Shown here: piece by piece, positions 34,210 through 44,904 of the stretch
Layout: each line of letters opens with the position of its first letter
How positions within the stretch are numbered: position 1 is the stretch's first letter
DNA from: Saposhnikovia divaricata
Lineage: Eukaryota > Streptophyta > Magnoliopsida > Apiales > Apiaceae
Reading direction: 5' to 3'
Assembly (NCBI GenBank): GCA_036435485.1
Contig: CM071599.1
Span: 1,984,001-2,048,000, forward strand
DNA length: 64,000 bases
Position numbers and translations under genes: made by a program
Notes under the pieces: generated by a model
Told to the model about the DNA's origin: nothing
What the model saw: the letters and a program-made list of their open reading frames with translations, nothing else
The model's database searches: none

Positions 34210-35625
34210 GTGAAATTTTCTTTTTTTACAGGCGAACTTACATGTTTTTATGATATATTCCAGAATTTAATTTTTGGTCATTGTGTTAGTGACTTTGTGG
34301 AGTATGCTGTCTGTAAGCCCAGAGACGTGTGGAAGATGTTAAAGGCAATCAAGTGGTTAAACAATTTGATTGATGGAGGTAAAAGAATGTCCTTAAAGTT
34401 GTTCTTTTTTCAGCTGATTAGTAAAATTTAAATCTTGACTAAGGAAACATTAAAAACAGATGTAGGATTCGCTGATTGTCTAAGCTTCGCTGTGGTTGAG
34501 CACCTTCTTCAGATTGTCACGGAACTTGACAACAGTAAAGACATTGATCACACCATCCAGGTTTGCTTTGTCAGTGCATTGTGTACTTGTGGAATGTTAT
34601 TAATTTTCCTTTATATTTTAAGAAAACTTCTCTGAACAATTATGAAACTCTACCAGAGTCTAGTTGTTCACATCCTTTACCAGAGTCTTACTGGAGAAAA
34701 GCAATTCCAGCCTTTGTTGACCTTATGTCTGATCGTCTAACTGACTTGAATACTGTGGTAATCTTTGTTAATCTTAAATTATTTTTCAGTTTCTCCTTTT
34801 TGTTGATTTGAATGCATGTGTAACTTAAGATGCTATCTACATGTGTAGGGTGTGATCAGACCATACATATTTATCTCTGCCTATCTTTTAAGTTGACATA
34901 TGAATTCCAAGAAAATGTGATATGACCACATTTACATTTTTTGCTGCAGATCTGGAGAGAGGAGATGCAACAGGTGTACCTTGGCAAAGCCAATTTTCCG
35001 AAATACATTGAAACCTAGCAAGCTTGGCAATTGTCTTTACCCGTACCTAGATTATATAAGTTTCTCAAGGTACATATTGTTAATTTGACTTTGGTATATC
35101 AGATCTTTTGTCGATATATCTCCCCAAGTCCTGAACTAAGTAGGTGCCTAATTTTGTCAGCAACTAGGGGCGAAAGTTGCAGCAGTCCCTTATGCTAATG
35201 TACCATGACATCATGATAGCGTCTAAGACAAAATTGCTCCAAAAGTGCTTCTATTTGTTGTTCAGCTGCCTTCTTAAAAGTATCAGTTGTCCATCCACTA
35301 TATCTATTGATTTCTTTCATTTTTAGCATTGCAAATAATTTATTGACGAGGTATAGCTTTACCAAAAAACTCTATATACTAGTGCCAATAGCAAAAGCCC
35401 TTGCAAAAAGATGGCATCGTTATGATTGTTAAGGAAACAGCAGGACATGGTTATTGATGCATTCCATGTAAAACTGCTTGCTTTTTTACCAGAAGGATTT
35501 ACAAATCTCCAAGTTCCTGCTTGCCTAGCTTCATCAATGGTTGGCCAAAATAAACAATCTATTGATTCTCTTTCCGCATTATTAAGTAGGCCTGATTGTT
35601 ATTGCATGGTTAGACTTACCTATTG
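34210..35625 (+). pseudogene. Captured gene fragments in CACTA2, source not recognised
   Basis: Coding-looking stretches include 34278-34380 (FVEYAVCKPRDVWKMLKAIK, WLNNLIDGG, then gtaaaag), 34440-34560 (TLKTDVGFADCLSFAVVEHL), 34655-34755 (LPESYWRKAIPAFVDLMSDR) and 35430-35610 (VIDAFHVKLLAFLPEGFTNL). Acceptor-like ttgcag (34950) and donor-like gtaaaag sites suggest introns. Stops and frame breaks are present. I could not assign the source protein with confidence. The pieces lie on the same strand as the GH9 exons. Confidence 0.45.
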
Positions 35626-36062
35626 ACTCTGAAACATCAGGCTTCTACTGTTTAACTAGAAGAATGATGCACACTTGCAAACTTTAACTCTATTCTGAAG
35701 TGGGTAAGGGTGACTGACTTGTGAATTTGTGAAGTTTTTATTGTCCAGAGTAAAGTTTTTCCCTTTAAAAGGCACCCCTGACTCTGCAAACCTCCACAAT
35801 TACAGAAAAACTGCCAAGGCTATTATGTGTAACATCCTGCCAAAGTCTCCAAGCGTTACATCCAGCAAAACAGATAGTAATGTTCTTTATAAGATAATTT
35901 TTCATGTTGTCCCCTTGTCCTACTTTTCCTTTCTACTTATTTATACAGCTGCTGCATATTACATTTCATTTTTATTTCCTCACATATAAGTGTGCTAAAC
36001 ATTTGTGTATATGAAATTATAGTTTACGTCGCTCTTTCAAAAAGTCTTCTCCTGAGCTATCG

Positions 36063-36140
<78 letters not shown>
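36063..36140. repeat. (AT)n(GT)n microsatellite in CACTA2
   Basis: About 30 tandem AT units followed by about 8 GT units, between two captured gene segments. Confidence 0.95.
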
Positions 36141-36141
<1 letters not shown>

Positions 36142-36479
36142 ATTACCAAAAAGTAAGTGTTTCTTATTTGAACACTCTAATAATAATTAATACATAACGC
36201 ATCATTTTTAAATGTTCTTATGGAATAAGATGGCCTGGAACCTGGGATGGTAAAGAGGGTGATCTCCACTGTACAAAATTCAGAATATCGAGTATGGTCT
36301 GATACTCGATAATGCATATAAATCTATTTCTGTTAGCTTCGTACATGTACTTTTACTGAATCATCCAAGTATCCTTTCTGAACGATAGTGGATGATGTTA
36401 GAAGAGTTTTTACTTTTGTTTATTAGTACATCAGTGCTTATCGCTCATTGCTCATCAAAGTTTTGCTATGTGAATACAG

Positions 36480-36915
36480 GTGGCTTATTATGGATTTCGA
36501 ATGGAACGCTTTACAGCATCCCATGGCTTCTGCATTCTTAGCTCTTGTTTTCAGTGATTACATGCTTTCATCATGGACTCCAAAAATATCTTGCGATGGG
36601 CATTCCTTTTCGCCTTTAGATCTTCGGAAGTTTGCAATGTCACAGGTATGTTTGTCAGCAACAGATGCATTGACATGTATGCATAGGAATAAAAATCTTT
36701 TTTACTAAACCAAAACATAGCTTAACATCGATACTTTTTTTGCAAGGCTGATTATGTCTTGGGGGACAATCCATTGAAGATGAGCTATCTTGTGGGATAT
36801 GGGGATAAGTTCCCTCAATATGTACATCATAGAGGAGCCTCAATTCCAGCTGATGAATCATCAAGTTGTTCTGAAGGCTGGAAGTGGCTCGACTCAACGG
36901 AACCCAATCCTACAG
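36480..36915 (+). pseudogene. Captured GH9 endo-beta-1,4-glucanase exons
   Basis: Exon 1 (36480-36645) follows tacag and reads ASAFLALVFSDYMLSSWTPK, then SCDGHSFSPLDLRKFAMSQ, ending at cag|gtatg. Exon 2 (36747-36915) follows tgcaag and reads ADYVLGDNPLKMSYLVGYGD, then KFPQYVHHRGASIPAD and GWKWLDSTEPNPT, ending at acag|gtagg. These are adjacent segments of plant glycoside hydrolase family 9 endoglucanases around the conserved active-site histidine region. The catalytic acid region further on and the whole N-terminus are missing. Intron positions imply capture from genomic DNA rather than from mRNA. Confidence 0.85.
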
Positions 36916-38761
36916 GTAGGATTGAAGAAGGAAAGATAAAAGAAAATCTCCATGTATTATTCTATGTAAATATTTGTCAATGTAAAGAGTGCAAATAGTT
37001 GGACAGTTAGAATTTTGGTACCAATTATGGTTATTGTAAACATTGGGATGTTTGGTAAATGGCAAGTACTTGGTTTTTTGTATTTTAGCGTTTTGGTTTG
37101 ATTTTAGTTTTGGGGTGCATATAAACGATCACTACATGCTAAAACCTCAATAAGATACATCATTTATTAAAACAAAACTGATGTGTCTAACTATAATTCA
37201 CATCACTTTTTCTAAAATAATCGATGTACATGATGGGTTATTACATCAAATTTTTTAAAAGAACTGATGTCTATTAGAACATACAACATCAGTTTCACAT
37301 ATCAACTGATGTCTGAGATGATATATAACATCGGTTTTTACCAAGAAATCGATGTATATGTCTTTATTTACCTTGTCTGTGCTATTTTATGTTGATCTAA
37401 TGCACATAATATAGCATTATTTAAAAATAATTACTGCACATAATGCAGCTTAGACATCGTAAATTTGTTAGAAACTAATGTCTAAAACCATAATAGACAT
37501 CGGCTAAAAACCGATGTCTAAAGTTTGGACCTTTCTCTACACTCGCATAGACATCGCCCAGATTTTTTTTTTACAACGGCTAAAAACCGATGTATATTGA
37601 CATATTTCTAGTAGTGATTAAACAATCCATCTATAGTCTCCACTTCTCTATCCTTTTCATGTGATTTGTTAATACCTGATCGAATACACAAAACTGATAT
37701 AAGCCAACTTTCGTTGCACAAATACCATCCTAAATAACATCCACAATAAAGATAGAAATCACTTAGTCTCCCAATCATGCTTAATCTGCATATGTCTATA
37801 AAGATTGAAACATAATGGTTGAAGTACAAGCATTCAATAGATCACATAGTCGTCATAAAACGGTTAGAGTTACGACACTAATTATGAATGATATTCTCAC
37901 GCATAAACCTATGCTAGCATGGCAAGTTCTAAACTCTTAGATTCACTTTTGCTTCAATAAGAATTAACACACAATTACAGGAGTTAGCTACTCTCCTATA
38001 ACGAATTAAATCAACCATGATAGGATATCACATCAATCACACTATATGCATCGAGAAGATTCAACAAATAAACTTCATGAATAAATCCGCTAAAACCCCA
38101 TGACAACAAATTAGTTCATAATCAAACTAATCGTCACCATGGGTTCCAATGTAAACATGATAGAAGGAAACGAATAATGATTTAAATAAATAACAAGGGT
38201 TTTAAAGAATACACCAAAACCAAGCATCCACAAACTAGGAAGAATACAAGAATAATTTGAAAACTATCTTCTTCCTCGCTTCTTCGTGTTTTAAAACTCC
38301 GTAAATACAATACGTGGTTCGACCTCCCTATTCTAGGGTTTTTCTTCTTTTATATAGGCCTCCAGGTGCAAGAAATTCGAAAGGAATTTAATTTTGACTT
38401 TTTCTCGAAAAATCAGCAAAACAGGAATTTCCCTTCAGACGAGCCGGCGCTGCCGCGCCATCCTTGAACTCCAACACGGCGCTGCCGCGCCACATACTTC
38501 ACTCAGCGCTGCCGCGCCACGTTTGTGCAGGAACACGGCGCTGCCGCGCCATACCTTCTGCTCAACAACTGGATTTTTTCCCCTTTTTTTCATTACAACT
38601 CCGATTTTCTCTCCGATTGCTTCGCTGCATTCCTTGAACACCTGTGATTAACATTCCTGCACATTACCCTTAAAAGAGATCAAAAATACCACAACTCGAG
38701 TACAAACATTCGTTTTAAGCCAAATGGAAACATTTTAAGTGAATAAAATACCCACTCATCA

Positions 38762-39387
38762 GCTGTGTCCACATTCGATCTAGATTGCCATCCAAGCCCA
38801 TTGTAGAAACAATTAATTACCATCCAGTCAGGCATACCATGATGAGGACATTTTCTCAGCATCTCCTTGTACCTCTCCCAAGCTTCACACAAAGATTCAC
38901 TGGAATGCTGAGAGAATTGAGTTAGAGCATTCCTGATTGTTACAGTTTTAGCCATGGGAAAGAACTTGGTGAGAAACTTTTGAGCAAAATCAGCCCAAGT
39001 AGTGATAGAGCCTGCTGGTAGAGAGTGCAGCCAACCCTTGGCTTTATCCCTGAGAGAAAATGGGAAGAGCCTCAGCTTAATAGCATCCTCCGACACATTG
39101 TTAAATCTGAAGGTGTTGCAAATTTCAATGAAATTCCTGATGTGCATGTTGGGATCTTCAGTTGGAGCTCCCCCAAACTGCACTGAGTTTTGTATCATTT
39201 GAATAGTACCCGGTTTGATCTCGAAGGTATTGGCTGCAATGGCTGGCCTGATGATGCTCGACTGAATATCATCAATTTTTGGCTGAGAGTAGTCCATTAA
39301 AGCCCTTGGTACTGTTGGTGGTGCGTCTCCCATACTTAAAGCTTCTGCTTGCTCTTTTGCTTGTTTAGCTTTAGAACGTGTTAGCAT
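38762..39387 (-). pseudogene. G1 gag, N-terminal part
   Basis: Starts MLTRSKAKQAKEQAEALSMG at 39387, then gag-domain sequence QMIQNSVQFGGAPTEDPNMH, LRLFPFSLRDKAKGWLHSLP, WADFAQKFLTKFF and LCEAWERYKEMLRKCPHHGM. At 38762 it meets the G2 LTR, after the coding sequence for NVDTA, and resumes at 26598. The open frame extends beyond 38762 into the G2 LTR (DEWVFYS...), which is not gag. Confidence 0.88.
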
Positions 39388-39507
39388 AAACTTTCAGGTA
39401 CCTGAAACACACAATCAAGACACTCGAATAGATGAGAAAGATTATCCAAGTCAATAAAACTTAACTACCACTGATGTCAAACACATAAACTAAAATTAAC
39501 ACCGAAG

Positions 39508-39525
39508 TCCCCGGCAGCGGCGCCA
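39508..39525 (-). other. G1 primer binding site, tRNA-Asp type
   Basis: The minus strand reads TGGCGCCGCTGCCGGGGA, six bases after the 5' LTR. Only one base differs from the usual tRNA-Asp complement used by Athila elements, the best match of the three related elements here. Confidence 0.88.
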
Positions 39526-39531
39526 AAAACT

Positions 39532-41036
39532 TGTTCACTAAAAAACTACGCAAGTATACGCAGTCAAAAGTTATATGGATAAATAGGAATCGTTCCCACG
39601 AAGACTCGGTGAATTATGTAAATGTGCCTATTCAACAATGTATGGCTAAATTACAATTGCTTGGTGTAGTAACAATTTTTGTGTTGTTTTAACTAGATTA
39701 TACTACTAAAAACTTACTAAGGAGATTTTACTTATATGAGAGAAACATAGGGTTCCAACTTCATGAGTTGTTTCATCTAGATTAACCATCAAGACTCAAT
39801 GCACTGTGATTATTAAGGTAGCTAGTGGGAACACGAAGGAAGTACAAGCTATTTTTCAATAAACTCATACCAATCCATAAAATCATCTACAATTAAGATA
39901 GAAGTTTTATGGGCATCAATTACATCCAAATCACTATATGTCTATGAGGTTGGGTGACATAATCAATTTAAAACACAAGTTCCACTATCAACTATATAGG
40001 GGAGTAATGTTCTTTCGAATCTATACTACCGATATGCGGAGAAGCCGTCATAAGCCTATGCTAACATGGCAAGCCCTAATCTCTAAATCCACTTTCGCAT
40101 TCATTAGAGATTGACAAAATAGATGTTAGCTACGCATCTATATAAATTAACACAACCACGTCAGGGAACCTTATTTTCAATCACAAGCATATGTTGTCAA
40201 AACTATCAACTACTAGAATCCACAAAACACTCCGTTAGAACCCCATGAAAGTGTTTAGTTCATAATTGAACTTAGCACCATCATGGGTTCAATTGATAAC
40301 ATAATTAAAACAAAGAATTGAAAACAATTAATGATTGAGAATAGAATACTTGATAAAAATCCAATAGATAATAAGGTATTAAGTTGAAGATTCAGAACAG
40401 AAACAATATAGAAAACCCTAGATCTTGAACTTGAGTGTGATTCTTCCTTGCCGTCACCTTGGAAGTTGCTTCTCCTCTTGTTCTTGATCTCTCTATTGCG
40501 TTACAATGATATGATACGTAATACTATGTGATGATATGATTTTACAATGATACAATATGTTTTTAAAGGCCCAAGAAGTTTTATCCAACAAGGAAATACC
40601 AAAAATACCAAATAGAGTCAAAACAGGAAAGTTATGGAGGGTTTTAGTGCAATTTTTGTCATGGACAGCGGCCATGCTAGGCTGCGGCCTAGGTAGCTAG
40701 GCTGCGGCCTAGCTCCAAATTTGTCCGGCATTTTTCAGCATGTTGTTTCCTTCGTTTTTTCTTCGTTTTGCCTCCGTTTCCTTTCGTTCTTTTTCTCAAA
40801 GCTTCCATACTTCAATTCCTTGCCTTGGAAACTTCATGGTGGCTCACAACAAGACTCCATTGCTCATTCTTAAGCTCGAATTCATCTCCAGATTGACGGA
40901 AATTGCAATCTTATTCAACATTCTTGCAACCCTGCACAATTAACAAAACACATCAAAACTACAACAAACTTGAGGCCAAGTGAATCAATTTAAGCCGATA
41001 TGGAATGCTCCAAGTGGATATAAAATCCACTTATCA
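39532..41036 (-). repeat. G1 5' LTR (1505 bp), uninterrupted
   Basis: Plus-strand ends tgttcacta and ccacttatca. A 19-bp tandem duplication creates two copies of the palindrome-like ctaggctgcggcctag (40677-40692, 40697-40712), where the 3' LTR has one partial copy. It provides the empty-site control for CACTA1. Confidence 0.94.
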
Positions 41037-42263
41037 ACATTTCAAAGTAGGTATATAATAAACATCATTTATATACTTTTTATCACCTCTCTTTGTCACA
41101 ATCGTAACAGTACCTTTCCCTTTGACTGGAATCTTAGATGAGTCACCAAATGTAACTTCTCCGCTTATGGTGTCATTTATCTCCGTAAATAATTCCTTGT
41201 GACCATACATGTGGTTGCTGGCTCCTGAATCAAGATACCATGTATTCTTCTTGCCTTCGTCATCTCCTTTGAAAGTGAGGAACATAGCAGACCCCACATC
41301 TTTATCTTCTTTTGCTGCTGCAAAATGACTTCGTTCTTCTACCTTCGGTGATCTACACTCATAACTGAAGTGACCATATTTGTTACAATTATAACATTGA
41401 AACTGAGACTTATCACCTCGTTGTTGGAATCCGCCTCTTCCCCGGCCTCTAAAATTTTGACCACGACCAGATGGTTGATAGCCTTCATTATTCTGGCCTC
41501 TACTGAACATCTGTCTTCCATGTCCTTGTCCACCTCGGTAGCCACCTCTATAGCCACCTCTGCTATGTGAAGAACTGCTACTGCCAGAACTGTCACCGAT
41601 TGATACTTTACTTTGCAACGCCTTTTCCAAATGGCTTGCATCATCATATTGGTTCATCCACTGCTCATGCGCTTGAAGTGAACCAACCAGCTCATCAATA
41701 GAAATCGTGGACAAATCTTTCGACTCCTCGATAGCAGTAACAACATAATCAAATTTTCTTGTTAGCGAGCGTAGCAATTTTTCCATGACCCGAACATCAT
41801 CGAGACTTTCTCCATTTATTTTCATTTCATTTATCACCGTTTTCAAACGCGTAACATATTCACCGATATTCTCTGAAGTCTTCATTTTGATATTTTCAAA
41901 TTTGCCACGAAGAACTTGGAGCCGTACCTTTTTCACTTTCTCGACACCTTGGAATGATTTTTGTAAAATCTCCCACGCCTCTTTTGCTGTCTTTGCATTT
42001 GAAATTTTTTCGAAGGTGGATTCGTCGACACCTTGAAAAATTGTGTATAACGCCTTGTTGTCTTTTTTTCGAAATTCTTTTAACGCCGTCTTCTCGGCAT
42101 TAGAAAGTGCTGCTTCAGCGGTAGTATCTTCGGGCTCGCTATAGCCGCTTTCAACGATATCCCAATTATCGTACGAACCGAGTAACACCTTCATTTGGAT
42201 ACTTCAGTTTCCATAATTTGTAGCCATCAACTTTGGAATATTTTGTTGCACCATATTTGCCAT
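41037..42263 (-). pseudogene. Copia A gag and protease
   Basis: The natural start is probably ATG at 42261-42263 (MANMVQQNIPKLMATNYGN), but a TGA replaces the expected Trp about 20 codons in, so the open part begins at 42194 (MKVLLGSYDNWDIVESGYSE). The gag follows the UBN2 type, with a Gly/Arg-rich segment, one CCHC knuckle (CYNCNKYGHFSYEC) and the protease start WYLDSGASNHM. The frame ends at the G1 insertion after VYYIPTLK, and the two residues read beyond it come from the target duplication and the LTR. Confidence 0.9.
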
Positions 42264-42296
42264 TTTTTTTTTCAAAAAAATATCCTTTCACAGTAT

Positions 42297-42512
42297 AAGT
42301 GAACAGTACCGTATGTATGAACAGTGCCATATGAACAGTACTTCTAATGAACAGTACCGTATGTATGAACAGTCCCGTATGAACAGTACCGTATGTATGA
42401 ACAGTTTCGAATGAACAGTGCTTCGTATGAACAATACCATATGTTTGAACAGTATTTCGTCTTCTCCGGCGTGAACAGTACTTCGTCTTCTACGACGTGA
42501 ACAGTGCCGCCA
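42297..42512 (-). repeat. TGTTCA repeat array in the Copia A leader
   Basis: About a dozen copies of gaacagt (ACTGTTC on the coding strand), spaced 10-20 bp and partly ordered as gaacagtaccgtatgtat units. They lie between the primer site and gag. Copia B has the same kind of array at 45215-45412. Confidence 0.85.
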
Positions 42513-42556
42513 GAATAGTAACTTGCCGGAAAATTTGCAGAATTTTCAGAATTTAA

Positions 42557-42577
42557 CAACCAAGCTCTGATATCACT
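42557..42577 (-). other. Copia A primer binding site
   Basis: The minus strand reads GATATCAGAGCTTGG just inside the 5' LTR, close to the tRNA-iMet complement TGGTATCAGAGC used by plant Copia elements. Confidence 0.75.
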
Positions 42578-42791
42578 TGTTGGAAACGTGTATGTATATA
42601 TAATAAGAAATTACAATTTCTTTCTTTCTCTCACAAGAGCTTCAGCTCTTTCTTTCTATCTCTTTTTGGTGTATTTTGTTAACAATACAAGCAGCCCTTT
42701 TATAAGCTTGAACAAACATAAGTTTACATCATTGCTCCTTCTTATTTGAATTCAAAGATTCATCTCTTCTAGGAGGGTTGAATTCTAACAT
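42578..42791 (-). repeat. Copia A 5' LTR (214 bp)
   Basis: Plus-strand ends tgttggaaacgtg and ttctaaca, followed by target duplication tggtg (42792-42796). It lacks about 56 bp present in the 3' LTR, between 'catcattgct' and 'ccttcttatttg'. Confidence 0.92.
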
Positions 42792-43198
42792 GGTGAACAT
42801 CGGCAACAACCTATGACAGACTCGAGCACCGCATGAGTTTCAGCTTCAAAAACAAAGGCTGCCCCATCCACACTAATCGTTCTACCCTGATAAACGTACA
42901 TCTATCATCTCTAAGTACTAACCCAAGTCAAAAAAAGATGATGTACCTGTAAATACTGAGACGTCCACGTTCAATTTCATGGTTCCTGCAAGTGGAGCCT
43001 GCCATTTGTGTATAGCTTTAGGAACATTGGACACTTGAGTTGTACTTGTTTTCATCTTCTCCTGTTGCACCTCACGTCATTCATTTATATGTCTTCTACT
43101 CCACTCCATTGCTACTAACGGACTCATCACCTTGCCATCCCAGATCTCCTTATTTCTGACAAACCAAATCGGCCAAAGGACTAAAGCAATTTTAGTGA
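42792..43198 (-). pseudogene. LINE RNase H region, N-terminal part
   Basis: The minus strand encodes decayed RNase H (KWQAPLAGTMKLNVDVSVF, then SVDGAAFVFEAETHAVLESV) with several frame breaks. It ends at the Copia A insertion and continues at 9406. Confidence 0.7.
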
Positions 43199-44357
43199 TC
43201 ACCTCATGAGGCTCACTGCTAAGTCATTCAAAAGCCATAACGGAGCTGATTCTACCGTAGACATGTCATATTGGAGACCACTGGATAACCAACATTGTGA
43301 TGAAAATCTGTGATCAATAAATACATGTAAAAGATGTTCGACGTCATTGTCACACATAGGACAAACAATGGTTGTTGACAGTCCTTCACTTTTTAGAAAA
43401 TTTCTGGCAAATTGTTTCTGCAAAATCTTCACAACAGGATTATCGGTTTGTGAGGAACACTTACTCTCCAAATCTTGCTCAACCCGGTGAAACAGTGTTA
43501 GTGCTACCAATTCTGCTTTGAGTTTGCAAAAACTTATATCCCATTTTCACACTATACTTTCCATCTGTAGAGTGTATCCATGCCAATCTATCTACAGATT
43601 AGTTTTGAGGTACTCTTGTTGTAAGGATTACACGAGAATCTATCTCATTGAACATATCTTGGACCTCCACATCCAACTCTTTAGTACCTGGCAAAAAAAA
43701 GTGACAGACCTTCTCTGCCCTCATAACCGAATTATGATCAGCATCCACCCAAAAATCACTGTTGTCTCTAAACGCCTCAATATTCTTACCATCATCCACA
43801 ACCCAACGAAGCCCATCTTTTAGACCATGCTTCGCTGACCAAATCCCAGACCATATAAACCTCGCCCCACCTTCCCTTGTGGACTGAAACAAACTCATCG
43901 GGAAATACCTGGCCTTAAAAATTCGTGAGACAAGAGAGGCTGAATTATTGATAAAATTCCAACAATGCTTCCCTAAAAGAGCCAAATTAAATCCATACAA
44001 ACTTCGAAAACCCATTCCACCTTCATTCTTGGCCAGTCATATTCTCCGGAGATAGCCATCTGATACCTTTACTATTGTTCGAATTCATACTCCACCAATA
44101 CCCATTCATCATCTTCTCAATTTCTTGACAAAGCGACTTGGGAGAAGAAAAAAGGACATGCAGTAAGACGGGGTGGCTTGAGCTACTATTTTCAGCAGCA
44201 CTGTTTTACCAACTCGAGACAACAATATAGAGCTCCAACTTTGAATTTTGCTCCAAACTTTCTCCTTCACAAAATTAAACACAACCTTCTTAGACCTCCC
44301 AATTAACGACGGCAAACCCAGATACTTAGTAGAACTTAGGTCATTACATACTCGCAA
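43199..44357 (-). pseudogene. LINE C-terminal domain with zf-RVT
   Basis: Three frames in series: 44357-44109 (LSSTKYLGLPSLIGRSKKVV, QSWSSILLSRVGKTVLLKIV), 44015-43599 (GFRSLYGFNLALLGKHCWNF, SLVSRIFKARYFPMSLFQST, GLRWVVDDGKNIEAF) and 43510-43199 (CPMCDNDVEHLLHVFIDHRF). This is the standard plant L1 order after RT, ending in the zinc-binding zf-RVT domain (C..C..H..H/C). Gaps and stops show long decay. Confidence 0.82.
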
Positions 44358-44904
44358 GATATCCTTGATTTCATATTGTTTATCCAGTCGAGTGTAGCAC
44401 TAAAGAAAATGCCTGAGTTTGAAAAGTTGATTGACTGGCCTGATAGTTGTTCATACGAATTCAAAGGGGACTTAACCACTAATTTTTCTTCTCTTGGTGC
44501 TTTAAAAAATAGGAAGTTGTCATCCACGAATAGCAGGTGGGACACAGTAGATGTAGACGTGCTAATCTTGTAGCCATTCAAATTACCAGCATGAGAAGCA
44601 ATTGTAATAGATGCTGATAAACCCTCGATGCATTGAAGGAATAAATAAGTCGAAAGGGGATCGCCTTGGCGCAACCCCCTCCTAGAAATAATGGGACCAA
44701 TACTCGAGCCGTTAAAACAGAAATTGTAAGATACTATTGTAATGTACAGAAGAATCCACCATATCCAAGTGTTACAGAAACCCATTTGATGCATTCTTTC
44801 TTTCAAATACCTTCAATCTACGCGGTCATAGGTTTTATTTACATCAAGCTTGAGAGCCACATCACCTTCAGAACCAGAATTCTTCCTTTTCATATAATGC
44901 AATT
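44336..44904 (-). pseudogene. LINE reverse transcriptase, middle part
   Basis: From the Copia B junction: HYMKRKNSGSEGDVALKLDV, a stop, then KERMHQMGFCNTWIWWILLY, LRQGDPLSTYLFLQCIEGLS and the polymerase site as FVDDNFLFF, where FADD is normal. The A-to-V change and several stops indicate an inactive enzyme. Confidence 0.85.

Larger units (their letters stand above)
32652..37616. mobile_element. CACTA2: non-autonomous CACTA transposon carrying gene fragments
   Basis: Ends CACTACTAGAAA and TTTCTAGTAGTG, flanked by the 3-bp duplication att (32649-32651, 37617-37619). The empty site is visible in the other G2 LTR (cttcattaaacaatcc near 26872). Subterminal acatcgg/ccgatgt repeats occur at both ends, and the GC/C-rich block following the left end resembles CACTA1, so the two belong to one family. 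No transposase is seen. The interior carries GH9 endoglucanase exons and other exon-like segments. Confidence 0.95.
26599..38761 (-). mobile_element. G2: Athila-related element with gag-protease only
   Basis: LTRs at 26599-28007 (3') and 32386-38761 (5', split by CACTA2). Flanks are gctgc (26594-26598) and gctgt (38762-38766), a 5-bp duplication with one change, inside the G1 gag gene. Net length is about 7.2 kb. The interior has a primer site, one 910-residue frame, the structured motif, a 3' noncoding region and a polypurine tract. There is no RT, RNase H or integrase. By eye the LTRs differ at about 30 of 1409 positions. Confidence 0.93.
32386..38761 (-). repeat. G2 5' LTR, interrupted by CACTA2
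   Basis: Net length is 1408 bp after removing 32652-37616 and one att. Four GCTGCCGCGCC copies occur at 38449-38550, as in the 3' LTR. The LTR end at 38761 joins G1 gag. Confidence 0.94.
12096..41036 (-). mobile_element. G1: Athila-type Ty3/Gypsy element with an envelope-position ORF
   Basis: LTRs at 12096-18430 (3', split by CACTA1) and 39532-41036 (5'). Flanking target bases are acttt (12091-12095) and acatt (41037-41041), a 5-bp duplication with one change. Net length is about 11.9 kb after removing G2 and CACTA1. Order on the minus strand is primer site, gag, protease, RT, RNase H, integrase, structured motif, extra ORF, 3' noncoding region and polypurine tract. RT reads FMDDFSVFG and the primer site is tRNA-Asp type, as in Athila. 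By-eye LTR difference is about 16 in 1486 plus a 19-bp tandem duplication in the 5' LTR. Confidence 0.93.
9407..42791 (-). mobile_element. Copia A: Ty1/Copia retrotransposon split by G1
   Basis: Terminal LTRs (9407-9676 and 42578-42791) flank Copia domains in the order gag-protease-integrase-RT-RNase H on the minus strand. A perfect 5-bp duplication, tggtg, flanks the element (9402-9406, 42792-42796). Subtracting G1 leaves about 4.4 kb. It is dead: gag has a premature stop, the RT core is deleted and G1 splits the polyprotein. LTRs differ by about 4 substitutions plus a length difference of about 56 bp. Confidence 0.93.
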
